This document shows positions 30,191 to 37,020 of a DNA stretch of 37,020 nt, piece by piece. Numbering within the stretch: the stretch's first letter is position 1; every line of letters starts with the position of its first letter. The stretch lies in the NCBI GenBank assembly GCA_905202605.1, contig CAJKSU010000004.1:1-37020 (forward strand), read 5' to 3'. The translations under genes and the position numbers were made by a program. Source of the DNA: an uncultured Eubacteriales bacterium (GTDB lineage: Bacteria; Bacillota; Clostridia; Oscillospirales; Oscillospiraceae). The notes below the pieces were generated by a model, which ran no database searches, was not told the origin of the DNA, and saw only the letters and a program-made list of their open reading frames with translations.

Positions 30191-31045
30191 ATGAAGCGGA
30201 AGGTTATAACAACCATAGAGGACTATTTGATGATGACCTTTGCAACGGTGCTGCTGGTCATTGGCGTATACATATTTAAATTTCCCAACCACTTCTCCTT
30301 TGGCGGCGTCACCGGTATTGCGGTGGTGCTGACGGCGGTGATGCCCATGTCGGCTACGACCCTGACCAATGTAATCAATATTGCGCTGCTGGTGCTGGGC
30401 TTTGCGGTGCTGGGGCGGGGCTTCGGTATCCGTACAGTTTATGTGACCCTGCTCAGCACTCTGGGTATGTGGCTGATGGAGCGGGTGTATCCCATGACTG
30501 CGCCCCTGACCTCTCAGCCGGTGCTGGAGCTGATTTTTGCAATTATCCTGCCTGCGTTCAGTGCGGCGATCCTGTTTAATATGGATGCCTCCAGCGGCGG
30601 CACGGATATCATTGCGATGATTATCAAGCGGTTTGCCAGCGTGGATATCGGCGTGGCGCTGATGATTACCGATGCATTGGTGGCGGTGTCCTCGTTCTTC
30701 GTATACGGGCCGGAGACGGGGCTGTTCTCTGTGGCAGGCCTGCTGGCAAAGACACTGGTGATCGATGGCGTGATCGAGAACTTCAACCTGTGTAAGTTCT
30801 TTACGATCGTTTCGGAGAATCCGGAGCCGATCGTAAAGTTCATCCATGAGGATCTCAACCGCAGCGCCACGGTCTATCGTGCGGAGGGAACCTATCTCCA
30901 CAAGGACAAGACCGTAATTCTGGCGGTGACCAAGCGGCGGCAGGCGGTGCTGCTCCGGAACTTTGTCAAAGTCACGGAGCCGGGCGCGTTTTTGATGATT
31001 ACCAACTCCAGCGAGATCATCGGCAAGGGCTTTCAGGGGTATTAA
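30191..31045 (+). CDS. YitT family membrane protein with DUF2179 domain
   Basis: A 284-residue membrane protein. About five to six hydrophobic helices occupy residues 10-200; the loop NHFSFGGVTGIA and the segment ASSGGTDIIAMIIKRF are conserved in the YitT (DUF161) family. The C-terminal 80 residues form the cytoplasmic DUF2179 domain, with NRSATVYRAEGTYLHKDKTVILAV and the usual GAFLMITNSSEIIGKGF ending. The family's function is not settled. GAGGAGG precedes the ATG. Monocistronic, between its own promoter and terminator. Confidence 0.93.
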   Translation: MKRKVITTIEDYLMMTFATVLLVIGVYIFKFPNHFSFGGVTGIAVVLTAVMPMSATTLTNVINIALLVLGFAVLGRGFGIRTVYVTLLSTLGMWLMERVYPMTAPLTSQPVLELIFAIILPAFSAAILFNMDASSGGTDIIAMIIKRFASVDIGVALMITDALVAVSSFFVYGPETGLFSVAGLLAKTLVIDGVIENFNLCKFFTIVSENPEPIVKFIHEDLNRSATVYRAEGTYLHKDKTVILAVTKRRQAVLLRNFVKVTEPGAFLMITNSSEIIGKGFQGY

Positions 31046-31052
31046 ATGGACA

Positions 31053-31087
31053 GCGGTGCAGTTCAGGACGAGCTGCACCGCATTTTT
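31053..31087 (+). terminator. Terminator of the YitT-family gene
   Basis: A perfect 9-bp stem GCGGTGCAG/CTGCACCGC followed by ATTTTTG. Confidence 0.88.
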
Positions 31088-31129
31088 GTAGAGAAAACGA
31101 AAAAAGAACTTTTCCGCAGACTCTGATTC

Positions 31130-31158
31130 TTTACAACCACCCCCGGATATGGTACACT
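31130..31158 (+). promoter_or_regulatory. Promoter of the pyrF operon
   Basis: TTTACA (31130-31135), 17 bases, TACACT (31153-31158). The predicted leader is only about 35 nt, too short for a PyrR-type attenuator. Confidence 0.65.
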
Positions 31159-31199
31159 TAACATTAGAAAATCAAGTGCATCAGGGGGAGTGTTTACCG

Positions 31200-32135
31200 A
31201 TGTCCATGGACGTGTTACAGGAGAAAATTCGCAGCAAGAAAAACCCCACGGTGGCGGGTCTGGATCCTAAGCTGGATTACATTCCGCAGTATCTCAAGGA
31301 CGAGGCATTTGCCAAGTACGGAAAAACGCTGAAGGGTGCGGCGGAGGCCTATCGGCTGTTCTGCCGGGGGCTGATCGACGCGCTCTATGAGGTGGTTCCG
31401 GCGGTGAAGCCCCAGAGCGCCTATTTTGAGGTGCTGGGCAGCGCGGGGATTGCGGCGCTGGAGGACGTGGTGGCTTACGCCAAGGAAAAGGGCCTCTATG
31501 TGATTATGGACGCCAAGCGCGGTGACATTGGCTCCACCTGTGAGGCGTATGCCCAGGCGTATCTGGGCGGCATCTCCATCGATGGGGAAGCTACCCTTTC
31601 TCCCTTTGACTGTGACTGCATTACGGTCAACGGCTATCTGGGTACCGACGGCATCCGCCCCTTTACCGAGCTGTGCAGGAAAAATGACAAGGCGATCTTC
31701 CTGCTGGTGAAGACCTCCAACCCCAGCTCCATGGAGCTGCAGGATCTTATTGCCGGCGGGCGGCTGGTGCATACCGCTATGGCGGATCTGGCGGTACGCC
31801 TGACGGATAAGGAACAGCTGGTTGGAAAGAGCGGCTGGTCTGCCATTGGTGCGGTGGTGGGTGCGACCCATCCCGAGGATTTGAAAAGTCTCCGGGAAAA
31901 GTACCCCAACATTTTCTTCCTTGTGCCGGGCTACGGCGCACAGGGCGGAAAAGCGAAGGATGTGCAGTATGCCTTTGACCGGTTTGGTCATGGGGCCATT
32001 GTCAATTCCTCCCGCGGCATTATGTGCGCATGGAAAAAGACCGAGGACGCCACCGGACGGAATTATCAGGCGGCGGCGCGGGCCGAGGCCGAGCGGATGC
32101 GGGATGATATCTGCCGCTACGTTACCATACTTTAA
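31200..32135 (+). CDS. pyrF: Orotidine 5'-phosphate decarboxylase (type 2)
   Basis: A 311-residue cytoplasmic enzyme that decarboxylates OMP to UMP, the last step of pyrimidine synthesis. The TIM-barrel motifs are GLDPKLDYIP near residue 22, AVKPQSAYFE near 71 and the catalytic DAKRGDIGST near 105. The length and the later GATHPEDL and VPGYGAQGG motifs place it in the longer type 2 group. The ATG at 31200 is preceded by GGGGGAG; a second ATG lies six bases in. First gene of the operon pyrF-pyrK-pyrD-phosphatase/GNAT, with its own promoter. Confidence 0.96.
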   Translation: MSMDVLQEKIRSKKNPTVAGLDPKLDYIPQYLKDEAFAKYGKTLKGAAEAYRLFCRGLIDALYEVVPAVKPQSAYFEVLGSAGIAALEDVVAYAKEKGLYVIMDAKRGDIGSTCEAYAQAYLGGISIDGEATLSPFDCDCITVNGYLGTDGIRPFTELCRKNDKAIFLLVKTSNPSSMELQDLIAGGRLVHTAMADLAVRLTDKEQLVGKSGWSAIGAVVGATHPEDLKSLREKYPNIFFLVPGYGAQGGKAKDVQYAFDRFGHGAIVNSSRGIMCAWKKTEDATGRNYQAAARAEAERMRDDICRYVTIL

Positions 32136-32141
32136 TCACAG

Positions 32142-32177
32142 ATGCCGGTGCAGGCGGGAAACCTGCCCCGGCATTTT
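32142..32177 (+). terminator. Intraoperonic hairpin between pyrF and pyrK
   Basis: ATGCCGG/CCGGCAT with an inner CAGG/CCTG stem and tail TTTTGC, six bases after the pyrF stop. The short U tract suggests partial termination or attenuation inside the pyr operon rather than a full stop. Confidence 0.55.
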
Positions 32178-32198
32178 GCGGAAAGAGAGGCTATTTTG

Positions 32199-32954
32199 AT
32201 GAAAGAAGTATATCTGTGTCCCGTGACGGCATCCGCGCCCATGGGAGACTATTTTGCGCTGACGGTACATAGCCGGGCGCTGTGTCATCTGGCGCAGCCC
32301 GGACAGTTCCTCCATGTGCGCTGCGGAGAAAAGACCCTGCGCCGCCCGATCTCCATCCATGATGTGGAGGGGGATGAGATTACCATGATTTATGAGGTCA
32401 AGGGCGACGGCACCCGCTGGCTTTCCCAGCGGAAGATTGGGGATACACTGGATATTCTCGGCCCGCTGGGCAATGGCTTCCCGGCAGTGGACGGCCCCAT
32501 TCTGGTGGTGGGCGGCGGCATCGGCGTTCCGCCCATGTATCTGACTGCAAAAAGAAATCATCGGGCCGATGCGGTGCTGGGCTTCCGTTCCGGGGACAAG
32601 ACGCTGCTGCTGGAGCAGTTCGGAGCGGTCTGCGGGGAGACAATGGTAATGACCGACGACGGCAGCCTTGGTACAAAGGGCTTTGTGGCTCAGGGTGTTG
32701 CCGCCATGTTGGAAAAGAAAAAGTATGCCGCCGTGATGGCCTGCGGCCCGAAGATTATGCTGAAAACCACCTATGAGGCGGCGCAGCGGGCAGGTGTTCC
32801 CTGCTACGTCTCCATGGAGGAACGGATGGGCTGCGGCATCGGCGCGTGTCTGGTGTGTGCAGTGAAGATCCGGAAAAACGGCGAGGAAGTCATGGGACAC
32901 GTCTGCAAGGACGGCCCGGTATTTGCAGGAGAGGATGTGGTCTGGGATGGCTGA
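32199..32954 (+). CDS. pyrK: Dihydroorotate dehydrogenase electron transfer subunit
   Basis: A 251-residue FAD and 2Fe-2S protein that passes electrons from dihydroorotate dehydrogenase B to NAD+. The FAD-binding motif RRPISIHDV lies near residue 48, the nucleotide-binding GPILVVGGGIGVPP near 104, and the C-terminal cysteine set CGIGACLVC with a fourth Cys in HVCKDGPVF near 240. These match the PyrK family in order and spacing. The ATG at 32199 has AAAGAGAGG in front. The stop overlaps the pyrD start, consistent with a PyrDB2-PyrK2 heterotetramer. Confidence 0.95.
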   Translation: MKEVYLCPVTASAPMGDYFALTVHSRALCHLAQPGQFLHVRCGEKTLRRPISIHDVEGDEITMIYEVKGDGTRWLSQRKIGDTLDILGPLGNGFPAVDGPILVVGGGIGVPPMYLTAKRNHRADAVLGFRSGDKTLLLEQFGAVCGETMVMTDDGSLGTKGFVAQGVAAMLEKKKYAAVMACGPKIMLKTTYEAAQRAGVPCYVSMEERMGCGIGACLVCAVKIRKNGEEVMGHVCKDGPVFAGEDVVWDG

Positions 32955-33864
32955 TATGCGTGTGAATCTGGCAGGCGTGGAGCTGAAAAACCCCGTAGTG
33001 GTGGCGTCCGGTACATTTGGCTTTGGACGGGAATTTGCGGAGTATTTTCCCCTTGAAAATCTGGGCGGCATCTGCGTCAAGGGCCTGACCGTGAAGCGCC
33101 GGGACGGAAATCCCAGCCCCCGAATCGCCGAAACCCCTTCCGGCATCCTCAACAGCGTGGGACTGCAAAATCCCGGCGTGGATGCGTTCTGCGAAAAGGA
33201 AATGCCATGGCTTCGGCAGCAGGGAACGAAGATCATTGCCAATATTTCCGGCAATACGCTGGAGGAATACGCCGAGCTCAGCGAAAAGGTTTCTGCGGCT
33301 GGCGTTGACCTGATCGAAGTGAACATCTCCTGTCCCAACGTAAAGTGCGGCGGTCTAGCCTTTGGTACCCAGCCGGATTCTGCGGCGGCGGCGACCCGTG
33401 CGGTGAAGGAGCATGCTACGGTGCCGGTGATGGTAAAGCTCAGCCCCAATGTTACGTCAATTGTGGACATCGCCAAGGCGACGGAGGATGCGGGGGCAGA
33501 CGCGTTGTCCCTTATCAATACGCTGCTGGGCATGCGCATTGACCTGAATACCCGCCGTCCCATTCTCAAGAACAATACCGGCGGATTGTCCGGCCCGGCG
33601 GTGCTGCCTGTGGCGGTTCGCTGCCTGTGGCAGGTGAAGAATGCGGTGAAGCTTCCGCTTCTCGGTATGGGCGGCGTCAGCTGCGGCGAGGACGGCATTG
33701 AGCTGATGATGGCCGGTGCATCGGCGGTGGCAGTGGGAACCGCCTGCTTTACCGATCCCACAGCGCCCATGCAGGTGCTTCATGGCATGGAACAGTGGGC
33801 GGATAACCACGGGGTGATGGAAATCTCCTCTCTCACCGGAACGCTCCAGACCTGGGGGGCTTAA
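32947..33864 (+). CDS. pyrD: Dihydroorotate dehydrogenase B, catalytic subunit
   Basis: A 305-residue FMN enzyme that oxidises dihydroorotate to orotate. It belongs to class 1B, which uses PyrK and NAD+: the catalytic base is Cys in NISCPNVK (near residue 128). Other motifs are ASGTFGFG near the N-terminus, GVCVKG-like GGICVKGLT, and the phosphate-binding GMGGVSCGEDGIELMMAGASAVAVGT near the C-terminus. Start ATG at 32947 overlaps pyrK by eight bases; another in-frame ATG lies nine bases downstream. AGGAGAGG precedes. Confidence 0.95.
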   Translation: MADMRVNLAGVELKNPVVVASGTFGFGREFAEYFPLENLGGICVKGLTVKRRDGNPSPRIAETPSGILNSVGLQNPGVDAFCEKEMPWLRQQGTKIIANISGNTLEEYAELSEKVSAAGVDLIEVNISCPNVKCGGLAFGTQPDSAAAATRAVKEHATVPVMVKLSPNVTSIVDIAKATEDAGADALSLINTLLGMRIDLNTRRPILKNNTGGLSGPAVLPVAVRCLWQVKNAVKLPLLGMGGVSCGEDGIELMMAGASAVAVGTACFTDPTAPMQVLHGMEQWADNHGVMEISSLTGTLQTWGA

Positions 33865-33866
33865 CG

Positions 33867-35027
33867 GTGACGCGAGTCTATCTGGTGCGTCACGGCGAGG
33901 CGGAGGGCAACCTCTATCGCCGGATGCAGGGGCAGTATAATTCCTCCCTCACCGAGCTGGGCTATCGGCAGGCAGAGGCGGTGGGGGAGCGCTTCCGTAA
34001 CATCCCTTTGGATGCCGTGTATTCCAGCGACCTCTATCGGGCTATGTATACCGCCTCGGCGCTGTGCCTGCCCAAGGGACTTCCGCTGCATACGGATGTG
34101 CGGTTCCGTGAGGTGCATGTCGGCCCATGGGAGGAGCTGCCCTTTGGAACAGCCTGGCGGCAGAATCCCAAGGAGATGGACGATTTCACCTTCCATCCGG
34201 ATCAGTGGCGGCTGGAGGGAGCGGAAACCTTCCGGCAGGTTGGCGAGCGGAGCATTGCCGCACTGCGGGAAATCGTACAGAAGAACTCCGGAAAGACCGT
34301 TGCGGTCTGTGGGCACGGCTATCTGATCACGGCGACCCTGTGCGGGCTGGTTTACGGCTATGAACATCGGGAACTGGCAGGACGCAGCGACAATACGGCG
34401 GTGACGCTGCTGGAATGGGACGGCGAGCAAATCCGGGTGGTGTTCCAGAACGACAGCAGCCATTTGGAGCGGGAGCATCTTACCCGCAGCCGCTGGAAGC
34501 CGGAAACCGGTCTGGCGGATCTCCACATTGCCCCCATGGGAAATGAGATCGAGCAGTATATCCGCTACCGGCAGGATGCATGGGAGGTGGTCTATGGATC
34601 GCTGGAGGGCTTTGACGGCCCCGGATTTTGGATGGACGCCCAGCGCACCATGGGGAGCGATCCCAACGCCATGGTGGTAGGCTATCTGGATCGGACGCCG
34701 GTGGGTATGATCCAGCTCAGCCCGGAGCGGGACAGCCGGAAGGGCGTGGGTTATATTCCGTTCCTGTATCTCCGGGAAGCCTATCGCCACAAGGGCATGG
34801 GCATTCAGTTGATCGGCCATGCGGTGAGCTTTTATCGGAGGCTGGGACGAGATCGGCTCCAGCTGTCGGTGGCTCCCACCAATGAAAAGGCGTTGGGCTT
34901 TTATCATAAGTTCGGCTTCCGCGAGGTGGGAAAGAACCCCGGACGGTTCGGACGGCTGATTGTGATGGAAAAGGACATTGCGCTGCCGAAGCTGCCGAAA
35001 AAGCTCAAGGTGATACAGGAAATTTGA
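33867..35027 (+). CDS. Fusion of histidine phosphatase and GNAT acetyltransferase
   Basis: A 386-residue two-domain protein. Residues 1-205 are a histidine (phosphoglycerate-mutase-type) phosphatase with the phospho-His motif RHGEAEGN at 8-15 and the second catalytic His in VCGHGYLI near 148. Residues 215-375 are a GNAT fold with YIPFLYLREAYRHKGMGIQLI, the acetyl-CoA-binding segment, and the C-terminal NEKALGFYHKFGF. Substrates of both domains are unknown. GTG start at 33867, two bases after the pyrD stop, with GGGGGG in front, so it is co-transcribed with the pyr genes. A nucleotide- or sugar-phosphate role is suggested by context only. Confidence 0.9.
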   Translation: MTRVYLVRHGEAEGNLYRRMQGQYNSSLTELGYRQAEAVGERFRNIPLDAVYSSDLYRAMYTASALCLPKGLPLHTDVRFREVHVGPWEELPFGTAWRQNPKEMDDFTFHPDQWRLEGAETFRQVGERSIAALREIVQKNSGKTVAVCGHGYLITATLCGLVYGYEHRELAGRSDNTAVTLLEWDGEQIRVVFQNDSSHLEREHLTRSRWKPETGLADLHIAPMGNEIEQYIRYRQDAWEVVYGSLEGFDGPGFWMDAQRTMGSDPNAMVVGYLDRTPVGMIQLSPERDSRKGVGYIPFLYLREAYRHKGMGIQLIGHAVSFYRRLGRDRLQLSVAPTNEKALGFYHKFGFREVGKNPGRFGRLIVMEKDIALPKLPKKLKVIQEI

Positions 35028-35042
35028 TTCCGGAATGAAATG

Positions 35043-35087
35043 AAACAGGTACGCTGCCGAGTACGGAAATGGCAGCGTACCTGTTTT
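35043..35087 (+). terminator. Terminator of the pyr operon
   Basis: A 16-bp stem AAACAGGTACGCTGCC/GGCAGCGTACCTGTTT, 12-base loop, tail TTTTG. The following 160 bases up to pyrC contain a 24-bp dyad and no gene. Confidence 0.9.
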
Positions 35088-35182
35088 GCGTATACCGGAC
35101 AATTCCAGCTGCGGGCCTTGGCGGCTTTTTTCTCCCGCAAATCCATTGCGAAAACTTGAAATACAATAAAGTACTCCGGCGT

Positions 35183-35206
35183 TTACGCCACAAATTTGTG
35201 ACGTAA
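35183..35206. repeat. 24-bp near-perfect dyad between converging genes
   Basis: TTACGcCACAAATTTGTGaCGTAA: 11 of 12 paired positions match, with no loop. It lacks a U tract on either strand, so it reads as a DNA-binding palindrome rather than a terminator. Confidence 0.7.
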
Positions 35207-35248
35207 GATTCTTTGCCAAATCTAATTGCTGGATTATGCGGTATTGTC

Positions 35249-36529
35249 CTAAATCCCTTCCCGATGAGTGATTTTTCCGCCGCAGACGGTGAGCTTTACC
35301 TTGCCGGTGAGGGTGTCGCCTGTAAATACGGTGTTCCGGCCCTTGGAGCGGAAGCTCTGGGGGTCTACCGTCCACTGTTCCTCTGCGTCAAATACGCACA
35401 GATCCGCCGCGCCGCCCGCATGGAGCGTTCCGGCCTCCAGACCGAGAATGCCTGCGGGAACCACGGTCATTTTTCGGATCAGCTGGGGCAAGGTCAGATA
35501 GCCGGGCTTGACCAGATAGCTCAGGCATGCGGCCAGAGAGGTTTCCAATCCAACCATGCCGCTGGGCGCATCGGGCAGGGGACGGGCTTTCTCCTCGGCG
35601 CTGTGGGGAGCATGGTCGGTGACGATGCAGTCCAGCGTTCCGTCCAGCACAGCCTCCAGAATGGCCTGACGATCCTCTGCGGTGCGCAGAGGCGGGTTGA
35701 CTCGTGCCATGGTTCCCTTTTTGAGGATCTCCTGCTCGGTGTAAATGAAGTACTGGGGGCAGGTTTCAGCGGTGACGGATACGCTGTTCTGCTTGGCCTG
35801 ACGAATCAGCTGGGCGGAACCCTTGGTGGAAACATGGGCAATATGGACATGGGCGCCGGTCTCTTTGGCCAGCATCAAATCCCGAGCCACCATCAAATCC
35901 TCGGCAATGGCGGGACGGCCGGGCAGCCCCAGCTGACGGGACACCTCCCCTTCGTTGACCGCATAGTTCTTCACCATCTCGCCGTCCTCACAGTGGGAGA
36001 TGACGATTTTATGGAGCTTTTTGGCGGCTTTCAGGGCATCCCGCATCCGGACTGCCGAGGTAACGGGTACGCCGTCGTCGGAAAACGCCACGGCGCCGGC
36101 CTGAGCCAGCTCGTCAAAATCCGTCAGCGTTTCGCCCGCTTGTCCAACGGTTACGGCGCCGATGGGGAGCACATGGCAGAAACCCTGATTTTTTCCCTTT
36201 TCCAGCACATATTCCATCTGCTCCGGGGTGTCCAGCACGGGCTTGGTGTTGGGCATGCAGGCCACGGTGGTAAATCCGCCCGCTGCTGCCGCTGCGCTGC
36301 CGGTGATGATGTCCTCCTTATAGGTAAGGCCGGGATCCCGGAAGTGGACGTGCATATCTACAAGGCCCGGGGCAAGATACAGCCCGGTGCAGTCGATGAT
36401 CTCATGACCCTTGGCGGCGATCCCCGCCGCCAGCGTGGAGATGGTTTCGCCTTCCACCAATAGATCCATGGGTGCGGCAGTCAGTGCGACCGGATCGACG
36501 ACAAAAGCATTTTTTAAAAGAATTCCCAT
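35249..36529 (-). CDS. pyrC: Dihydroorotase
   Basis: A 426-residue zinc amidohydrolase that cyclises carbamoyl aspartate to dihydroorotate. The class I features are HVHFRDPGLTYKED near residue 60 (metal His pair and substrate Arg), ACMPNTKP near 91, SHCED near 178, HVSTKGS near 232, and DHAPH near 304. Length is normal for the bacterial class I enzyme. The ATG follows AAAGGAGCC at a somewhat long spacing of about 11 bases. It faces the pyrF operon tail to tail and is transcribed on its own; I could not find a convincing promoter in the 73 bases shared with the small gene on the other side. Confidence 0.95.
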   Translation of the reverse strand: MGILLKNAFVVDPVALTAAPMDLLVEGETISTLAAGIAAKGHEIIDCTGLYLAPGLVDMHVHFRDPGLTYKEDIITGSAAAAAGGFTTVACMPNTKPVLDTPEQMEYVLEKGKNQGFCHVLPIGAVTVGQAGETLTDFDELAQAGAVAFSDDGVPVTSAVRMRDALKAAKKLHKIVISHCEDGEMVKNYAVNEGEVSRQLGLPGRPAIAEDLMVARDLMLAKETGAHVHIAHVSTKGSAQLIRQAKQNSVSVTAETCPQYFIYTEQEILKKGTMARVNPPLRTAEDRQAILEAVLDGTLDCIVTDHAPHSAEEKARPLPDAPSGMVGLETSLAACLSYLVKPGYLTLPQLIRKMTVVPAGILGLEAGTLHAGGAADLCVFDAEEQWTVDPQSFRSKGRNTVFTGDTLTGKVKLTVCGGKITHREGI

Positions 36530-36557
36530 AATATTTCATGGCTCCTTTCGGGATAGT

Positions 36558-36579
36558 TCTGCCGAGAGGCGGGCAGAAT
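36558..36579. repeat. Inverted repeat in the pyrC divergent region
   Basis: TTCTGCC/GGCAGAA surrounding GAGAGGCG, midway between the pyrC start and the small gene at 36603. It could be an operator or a leader hairpin for either gene. Confidence 0.4.
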
Positions 36580-36602
36580 GGTGATGAGGGGAGTGAGTGA
36601 GC

Positions 36603-36776
36603 ATGGAAGCGAAAGCATTTTTCATGGCAATGGGACTGGGCGCGGCTGCGGGTACCGCCGTGGGAATGATGCTGCCCCGCAACCGGGAAATGCAGCACCT
36701 TGGCAGACAGATGACCCATACCGCTGCCCGAAAGGTCAATCAGGCGGTGGATACCGTAGAACGAAAAATGTCCTGA
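36603..36776 (+). CDS. 57-residue small membrane protein, unknown
   Basis: An ATG with GAGGGGAG in front opens a 57-codon gene ending in TGA. The peptide has a Gly/Ala-rich hydrophobic segment (about residues 5-23, AFFMAMGLGAAAGTAVGMM) and then a basic amphipathic helix (residues 27-57) ending VDTVERKMS. The layout resembles YtxH-type small membrane proteins, but I do not recognise a family with certainty. It is followed by a strong terminator six bases after the stop, which supports a real gene. Function unknown. Confidence 0.7.
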   Translation: MEAKAFFMAMGLGAAAGTAVGMMLPRNREMQHLGRQMTHTAARKVNQAVDTVERKMS

Positions 36777-36781
36777 TGACC

Positions 36782-36808
36782 GGGAGCGCAGGTTCTGCGC
36801 TCCCTTTT
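36782..36808 (+). terminator. Terminator of the small membrane protein gene
   Basis: A perfect 10-bp stem GGGAGCGCAG/CTGCGCTCCC, loop GTT, tail TTTTC. Confidence 0.9.
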
Positions 36809-36915
36809 CGCAGGCGGGACAACGTTTATTTCTCTGTAGTATATCATGTTTTTACCGGTTATGCGACTGATTCTGAAAAAGTGAAAAAATTTTCTCGGAA
36901 AATGAGAAAAAACCC

Positions 36916-36944
36916 TTGCAATTTTGAAACCGGGATGCTATAAT
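36916..36944 (+). promoter_or_regulatory. Promoter of the tRNA-Arg gene
   Basis: TTGCAA (36916-36921), 17 bases, TATAAT (36939-36944), in an A/T-rich stretch, about 25 bases before the tRNA 5' end. Confidence 0.8.
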
Positions 36945-36968
36945 ACCCTAGCATTCTGTGAGAGATAT

Positions 36969-37020
36969 GCGCCAGTAGCTCAGTTGGATAGAGTGACTGA
37001 CTACGAATCAGTAGGTCGGG
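36969..37020 (+). tRNA. tRNA-Arg (anticodon ACG), partial, cut by the window end
   Basis: The 5' 52 nt of a tRNA. After the acceptor strand GCGCCAG come the D arm GCTCAGTTGGATAGAGT and an anticodon arm ACTGA-CTACGAA-TCAGT with anticodon ACG, then AGGTCGGG at the variable loop and T arm. Reads CGN arginine codons after A34 deamination. The 3' part lies outside the window. Confidence 0.93.

Noticed and set aside
35183..35206. CRP/FNR-type site or dif site
   Set aside because: The half-sites point the wrong way for TGTGA-N6-TCACA, and the arms do not resemble XerC/XerD binding arms.

Overview
The window reads as a stretch of core chromosome from a strictly anaerobic, GC-rich Clostridia member, most likely an Oscillospiraceae/Ruminococcaceae-type gut bacterium. 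Supporting signs are a pyruvate:ferredoxin oxidoreductase, the redox repressor Rex, an electron-transfer subunit PyrK paired with class 1B PyrD, a PdaA-like de-N-acetylase, strong AGGAGG-type ribosome binding sites, TTG and GTG starts, and sigma-A promoters of the TTGACA-N17-TATAAT type. The family assignment is an inference; no rRNA is present. I see no phage genes, transposase, CRISPR array or plasmid functions.

Layout. 1-5000: a GntR/UTRA regulator and the large PFOR gene, both on the minus strand, with an unannotated promoter-to-terminator transcription unit of about 190 nt between them (a probable structured small RNA). 5000-10600: plus-strand genes comM, a MepA-type MATE exporter behind an unusual twin-hairpin leader, then thiI-cinA-crcB as an overlapping operon. 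10590-13900: a flavin/Fe-S oxidoreductase with a (Gly-Gly-Pro)9 insert and a UbiA-family membrane transferase on the minus strand, separated by an array of seven consecutive hairpins joined by TGAAAT-like linkers. 14100-19470: an ABC ATPase plus a giant coiled-coil FtsX permease, a tyrosine-phosphatase-like protein and a DUF523 protein. 19520-23830: a galactose-type mglB-mglA-mglC sugar ABC operon that ends in a small membrane protein carrying one extracellular InlB B-repeat. 24100-28200: a DegV-like protein, mobB overlapping a MocR regulator that has lost its PLP lysine, and a cation-efflux transporter. 28290-31050: PdaA-like deacetylase, rex, a 46-residue Cys/Gly-rich membrane peptide, and a YitT protein. 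31130-36530: the pyrimidine genes pyrF-pyrK-pyrD with a phosphatase-acetyltransferase fusion on the plus strand, and pyrC converging from the other strand. The window ends with a 57-residue small protein and the first 52 nt of tRNA-Arg(ACG).

How the parts connect. Rex and a Rex-like operator in the PFOR/comM divergent region suggest local NADH-linked control of pyruvate oxidation. The pyr genes supply late UMP synthesis steps (dihydroorotase, dihydroorotate dehydrogenase with its flavin/Fe-S partner, OMP decarboxylase); pyrE and the early enzymes are not in the window. The most unusual material lies between or inside ordinary genes: the small RNA, the MATE leader, the hairpin array, the GGP insert, the Cys-rich peptide next to rex, and the MocR lysine loss.
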